Shown: positions 59,155 to 61,985 of the stretch, in pieces | Layout of the letters: each line of letters opens with the position of its first letter | How positions within the stretch are numbered: position 1 is the stretch's first letter | DNA from: Prevotella sp. | GTDB lineage: Bacteria > Bacteroidota > Bacteroidia > Bacteroidales > Bacteroidaceae | Length of the DNA stretch: 61,985 nt | Assembly: GCA_017449675.1 (NCBI GenBank) | Contig: JAFTFG010000013.1 | Span: forward strand, 1-61,985 | Reading direction: 5' to 3' | The notes under the pieces: generated by a model | The model's input: only the letters and a program-made list of their open reading frames with translations | Told to the model about the DNA's origin: nothing | Database searches by the model: none | Translations under genes and position numbers: made by a program

Positions 59155-61746
59155 TCAATCAAGGTCTACAACGGTGATACCCGCCCCGCCAAACTGCACG
59201 TGCTCGTCCTTTGCCTTCTTGACATTAGGCACGGTGTTCAAATACTGGCGGATGAGTTGGCGCAGGATGCCAGAGCCAGTGCCATGCAGGATGCGCACCC
59301 GACTCATACCCACCAGGATAGCATCGTCGATGAAGTGCATGACGGTATCGATAGCCTCGTCGCCCCGCATACCACGTACGTCGAGGTCCTGGTGGAAATT
59401 ATGCTTACGGTCCTCAATAGTAGCACTGGTGACACGGGTTGTCTGGATGGCAAGTCCTGAGTGGTCGTTCTTTTTCGACTCCTCCTTGGGCTTCTCCGCA
59501 TGCTCCAGTTGCTCTACCTTCATCTTGGTCTTCATATCACCAAAAATCACGACGGCATTTTGGCCGGAGATACTCTCCACCTTACCAATAGTACCGAGGC
59601 CCTTCATACGGACGGTATCACCGATATTGATGGCGGTATCGGCAGCAGCGGTCTTCTGGGTGATGGCGGCATTCAGGCGTGCCGCCGCAGCCTTCTCGTT
59701 TTTTTCCTTCTCACTCTTTCGTTTCTCCTTACGGGCCTTGCGCTCTTGCATCTGCCGTAACTTACGGGCAAAGTCCTCCTCGCTCATCAGACCTTGTTGG
59801 TCATTGGAGGTCACCTGCTCTCGGAACTGTTGCAATTCCTCTCGGATCTCCCGAGTGCGCTCCTTCTCGGCCTGTGCTTCCTTGATCTCGCGGATGGTAT
59901 TCTCTATCTTCTGGTTTGCTTGTCGCAACAGTTCCTCAGCCTGTTCCTGTGCCCGTCGCAGTATTGCTTTGCGCTCTCGCTCTATTTCCTCCAGATTGCT
60001 CTCATAGCGTTGGATATGTCCCTCCAGTGATTTCTCATGTTGATGGATGGTCTGGCGTTTGCCCTCCCAGTAGCGCTTGTCACGGACGATGTCTTGCAGA
60101 TACTTGTCGCTCTGGATATAGTCGCTACCCACAATATCTGAGGCATCTTTGATCACTTCCTCAGGGATTCCCGTCTTACGGGCTATCTCAATGGCGAAGG
60201 AGGAACCGGGTTGTCCGATAGCGAGTTGGAAGAGTGCCTGCATCTGATGACGGTCGTAGAGCATGGCCCCATTTACCACACCTTCATGGTCTTCGGCGAA
60301 ATGCTTGAGGTTCTGATAGTGGGTGGTGATGACACCAAATGCCTGCTTCTGCCAGAACTGTTTCAGAACTGCCTCTGCGATAGCACCACCGATGGTAGGC
60401 TCGGTACCACCTCCGAACTCATCTATTAATAATAAGGTACGCGCGTTCGATTGGCGCATCATGTTTTTCATGTTCAGCAGATGGCTGGAGTAAGTCGAGA
60501 GGTCATCGGCTATTGACTGCTCGTCACCAATATCTATCATGATGTTTTGGAAAGTGCCAACCGTAGAACGGTCGCCGATGGGGATACTGAGACCGCATTG
60601 CAGCATGTATTGGAGGAGTCCGACCGTTTTCAGACATACCGACTTGCCACCTGCGTTCGGACCGGAGATGATGAGCAGTCTGCCGACATTCTTCTCGTCA
60701 GATGCCGTTTTCAGCCGGATATCCAACGGCACCACCTGCTTGTTCTGCTTCGCCAGCGACCGCTGCAGTAGGGGGTGAATGGCGTGAATCCAGTCCATCA
60801 TGGGAATGCCCATCACCTGGGGTTCGTAGGCCTGCATCTGCTCGGCCATCTGCGCCTTTGCCTGAATGAGGTCGATAGCAGCCAGAAACTGATAGGAGTC
60901 TAGAATCTCCTGCACATGAGGGCGTACCTCATCAGAGAAAACCGTCAGGATACGGATAATCTCCCTTCGTTCGGCAGCCTCCAACTCACGAACTCTATTA
61001 TTGGCTTCCACCACTTCGGTGGGCTCGATGAATACCGTCTTACCAGTTGCTGACTCGTCATGGACAATACCATTGATGCGTCGCTTCAGTCCAGGGGCTA
61101 CAGGAATAACCAGTCGACCGTCACGCATCGTGGGAGCCACGTCTTTATCAACTAATCCGTCTTTTTGGGCTGCATGCAGGATAGTATATAAGGTACGGGA
61201 AATGCTACCTTCCGTCTGTGCAATATCATGTCGAATACCGGCTAGCGTCATGGTAGCAGAGTCTTTGATCTTTCCAAACTTGTCAAGGATGGAGTCAATG
61301 CGACGTATCATGGCTGGGAAAGACTGAATACCTTCCGTCAGTCGTTGCAGGGCAGGGTATTTGTATTCCACCAACGCCATGTGGACTATCGGGTCGGTAA
61401 TATCCTCTTCGGCATCATTCAGAAATTTGACGATGTTAGCAATCGTCTCCAGTGAGCGCCTAAGATCCCACACCTCATCTTCTTCCAAATGGGTGTTCTC
61501 CAGTCGAATACGTGCGATTGACTGGCGAACATCGAAGAAGTAGTTCAAAGGAAACGATTCTGCCTCTTGTCTTATCCGACGAAACTCACGTACTTGTTGG
61601 AGCCATTCGTTGAGCATCTCCACATTGTCAGAGAAAGCAATCTCATCCACTTTCTCCTTGCCCAATGTACTCAGACATTGTGCCTTCAATAGCGTCCGTA
61701 TCTCGTCGAAGCCAATCTTCGATTCAAAGTTCTTGGGGTAAATCAT
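59155..61746 (-). CDS. mutS2: Endonuclease MutS2
   Basis: The 863-residue protein has the MutS-type core: IDRLV-like clamp helices, the ATPase with Walker A LIISGPNAGGKSVCLKTVGL (about 375) and Walker B LLLIDEFGGGTEPTIGG, a long coiled coil, and a C-terminal Smr domain (DVRGMRGDEAIDTVMHFIDD, RILHGTGSGILRQLI). MutS2 suppresses recombination and cuts branched DNA or rescues collided ribosomes. A TAAATTTG box at 61751-61758 lies 5 nt upstream of the ATG, so the mRNA is probably leaderless. Confidence 0.95.
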   Translation of the reverse strand: MIYPKNFESKIGFDEIRTLLKAQCLSTLGKEKVDEIAFSDNVEMLNEWLQQVREFRRIRQEAESFPLNYFFDVRQSIARIRLENTHLEEDEVWDLRRSLETIANIVKFLNDAEEDITDPIVHMALVEYKYPALQRLTEGIQSFPAMIRRIDSILDKFGKIKDSATMTLAGIRHDIAQTEGSISRTLYTILHAAQKDGLVDKDVAPTMRDGRLVIPVAPGLKRRINGIVHDESATGKTVFIEPTEVVEANNRVRELEAAERREIIRILTVFSDEVRPHVQEILDSYQFLAAIDLIQAKAQMAEQMQAYEPQVMGIPMMDWIHAIHPLLQRSLAKQNKQVVPLDIRLKTASDEKNVGRLLIISGPNAGGKSVCLKTVGLLQYMLQCGLSIPIGDRSTVGTFQNIMIDIGDEQSIADDLSTYSSHLLNMKNMMRQSNARTLLLIDEFGGGTEPTIGGAIAEAVLKQFWQKQAFGVITTHYQNLKHFAEDHEGVVNGAMLYDRHQMQALFQLAIGQPGSSFAIEIARKTGIPEEVIKDASDIVGSDYIQSDKYLQDIVRDKRYWEGKRQTIHQHEKSLEGHIQRYESNLEEIERERKAILRRAQEQAEELLRQANQKIENTIREIKEAQAEKERTREIREELQQFREQVTSNDQQGLMSEEDFARKLRQMQERKARKEKRKSEKEKNEKAAAARLNAAITQKTAAADTAINIGDTVRMKGLGTIGKVESISGQNAVVIFGDMKTKMKVEQLEHAEKPKEESKKNDHSGLAIQTTRVTSATIEDRKHNFHQDLDVRGMRGDEAIDTVMHFIDDAILVGMSRVRILHGTGSGILRQLIRQYLNTVPNVKKAKDEHVQFGGAGITVVDLD

Positions 61747-61796
61747 GTTGCAAATTTACGATTTTTCATTTGGATATGCAAAAAGTCTGTTTAAAA

Positions 61797-61828
61797 TTTG
61801 GTTAATTCAGAAAAACAGTGTAATTTTG
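61797..61828 (+). promoter_or_regulatory. Promoter of tRNA-Ser
   Basis: TTTG (61797-61800), 20 nt, TAATTTTG (61821-61828). Matches the full Bacteroidetes promoter. Confidence 0.75.
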
Positions 61829-61856
61829 CATCCGCTTTTGAGACGTCGACAGCACT

Positions 61857-61944
61857 GGAGAGATGGTAGAGTGGTCGATTACAGTAGTCTTGAAAACTAC
61901 CGTACCGAGAGGTACCGGGGGTTCGAATCCCTCTCTCTCCGCCA
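61857..61944 (+). tRNA. tRNA-Ser (anticodon TGA)
   Basis: Acceptor GGAGAGA/TCTCTCC, anticodon TGA in loop TTGAAAA, long variable arm (CCGTACCGAGAGGTACCGG, typical of serine tRNA), T loop TTCGAAT, and an encoded CCA. Confidence 0.95.
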
Positions 61945-61952
61945 AATAGCAC

Positions 61953-61981
61953 AAATGGGAACCTTACGGGTTCCCATTTTT
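61953..61981 (+). terminator. Terminator after tRNA-Ser
   Basis: AAATGGGAACC (61953-61963) pairs with GGTTCCCATTT (61969-61979), followed by a T run at the window edge. Confidence 0.8.
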
Positions 61982-61985
61982 CGTA

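Overview
The window looks like a chromosomal segment of a Prevotella-like gut or rumen Bacteroidales. The reasons are two SusC/SusD pairs, Bacteroidales-specific families (DUF4960, DUF6452/DUF6048, GH97, DUF4199), and promoters of the Bacteroidetes type (TAnnTTTG at -7, in the best cases TTTG about 20 nt upstream). No replication origin, integrase, transposase or CRISPR array was seen.

Left end (1-5.7 kb) is a decaying region. A GC-rich gene fragment abuts another fragment, then come an intact radical SAM gene and an HxlR regulator. These are followed by remnants: an AraC regulator with an internal deletion, a neopullulanase (SusA type) that has lost its whole catalytic barrel, a BRO-like protein with its middle deleted, and two unidentified 3' gene ends. 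A 72-bp promoter segment is present twice here. A LuxR regulator and a GNAT acetyltransferase are intact.

The core region (5.7-19.6 kb) holds a methyltransferase, a LytS-type histidine kinase with a histidine-rich loop paired with a polysaccharide-binding-like lipoprotein, an Ala-rich lipoprotein, ExoIII, an M15 peptidase, a YARHG protein, RibH, a TPR protein, RecF-DciA, and an operon for M3 peptidase, dCMP deaminase, S41 protease and 5-formyl-THF cycloligase.

The fructan utilisation locus (19.7-44 kb) is all on the minus strand: fructokinase, MFS sugar transporter, periplasmic GH32, surface GH32 lipoprotein, DUF4960 lipoprotein, SusD, SusC and a regulator. A second SusC/SusD/DUF4960 set with its own regulator and an extra secreted protein follows. 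The two regulators have a sugar-binding periplasmic domain, one membrane helix and an AraC domain, with no kinase or receiver. Four promoters in the locus share a bipartite sequence element at fixed distance from the -7 box, the strongest sign of a common regulon in this window.

Housekeeping and tRNA region (44-49.7 kb): a GIN-domain protein, then an operon of DUF4199, GT2, DUF6452, DUF6048, ApbE and Crp/Fnr genes, then the SRP RNA and tRNA-Thr.

The accessory island (49.8-57 kb) next to tRNA-Thr carries a YoeB toxin-antitoxin pair, a GC-rich repeat patch, a tiny membrane protein, and a candidate defence cassette: WYL regulator, DUF1016 PD-(D/E)XK nuclease, and a two-gene module in which a degenerate type I methylase with a target-recognition-like domain is fused to a histidine kinase and followed by a receiver-domain protein. 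That module is flanked by 17-bp direct repeats. I know of no named system with this architecture; it is the best candidate for something undescribed.

The right end has GH97, MutS2 and tRNA-Ser.
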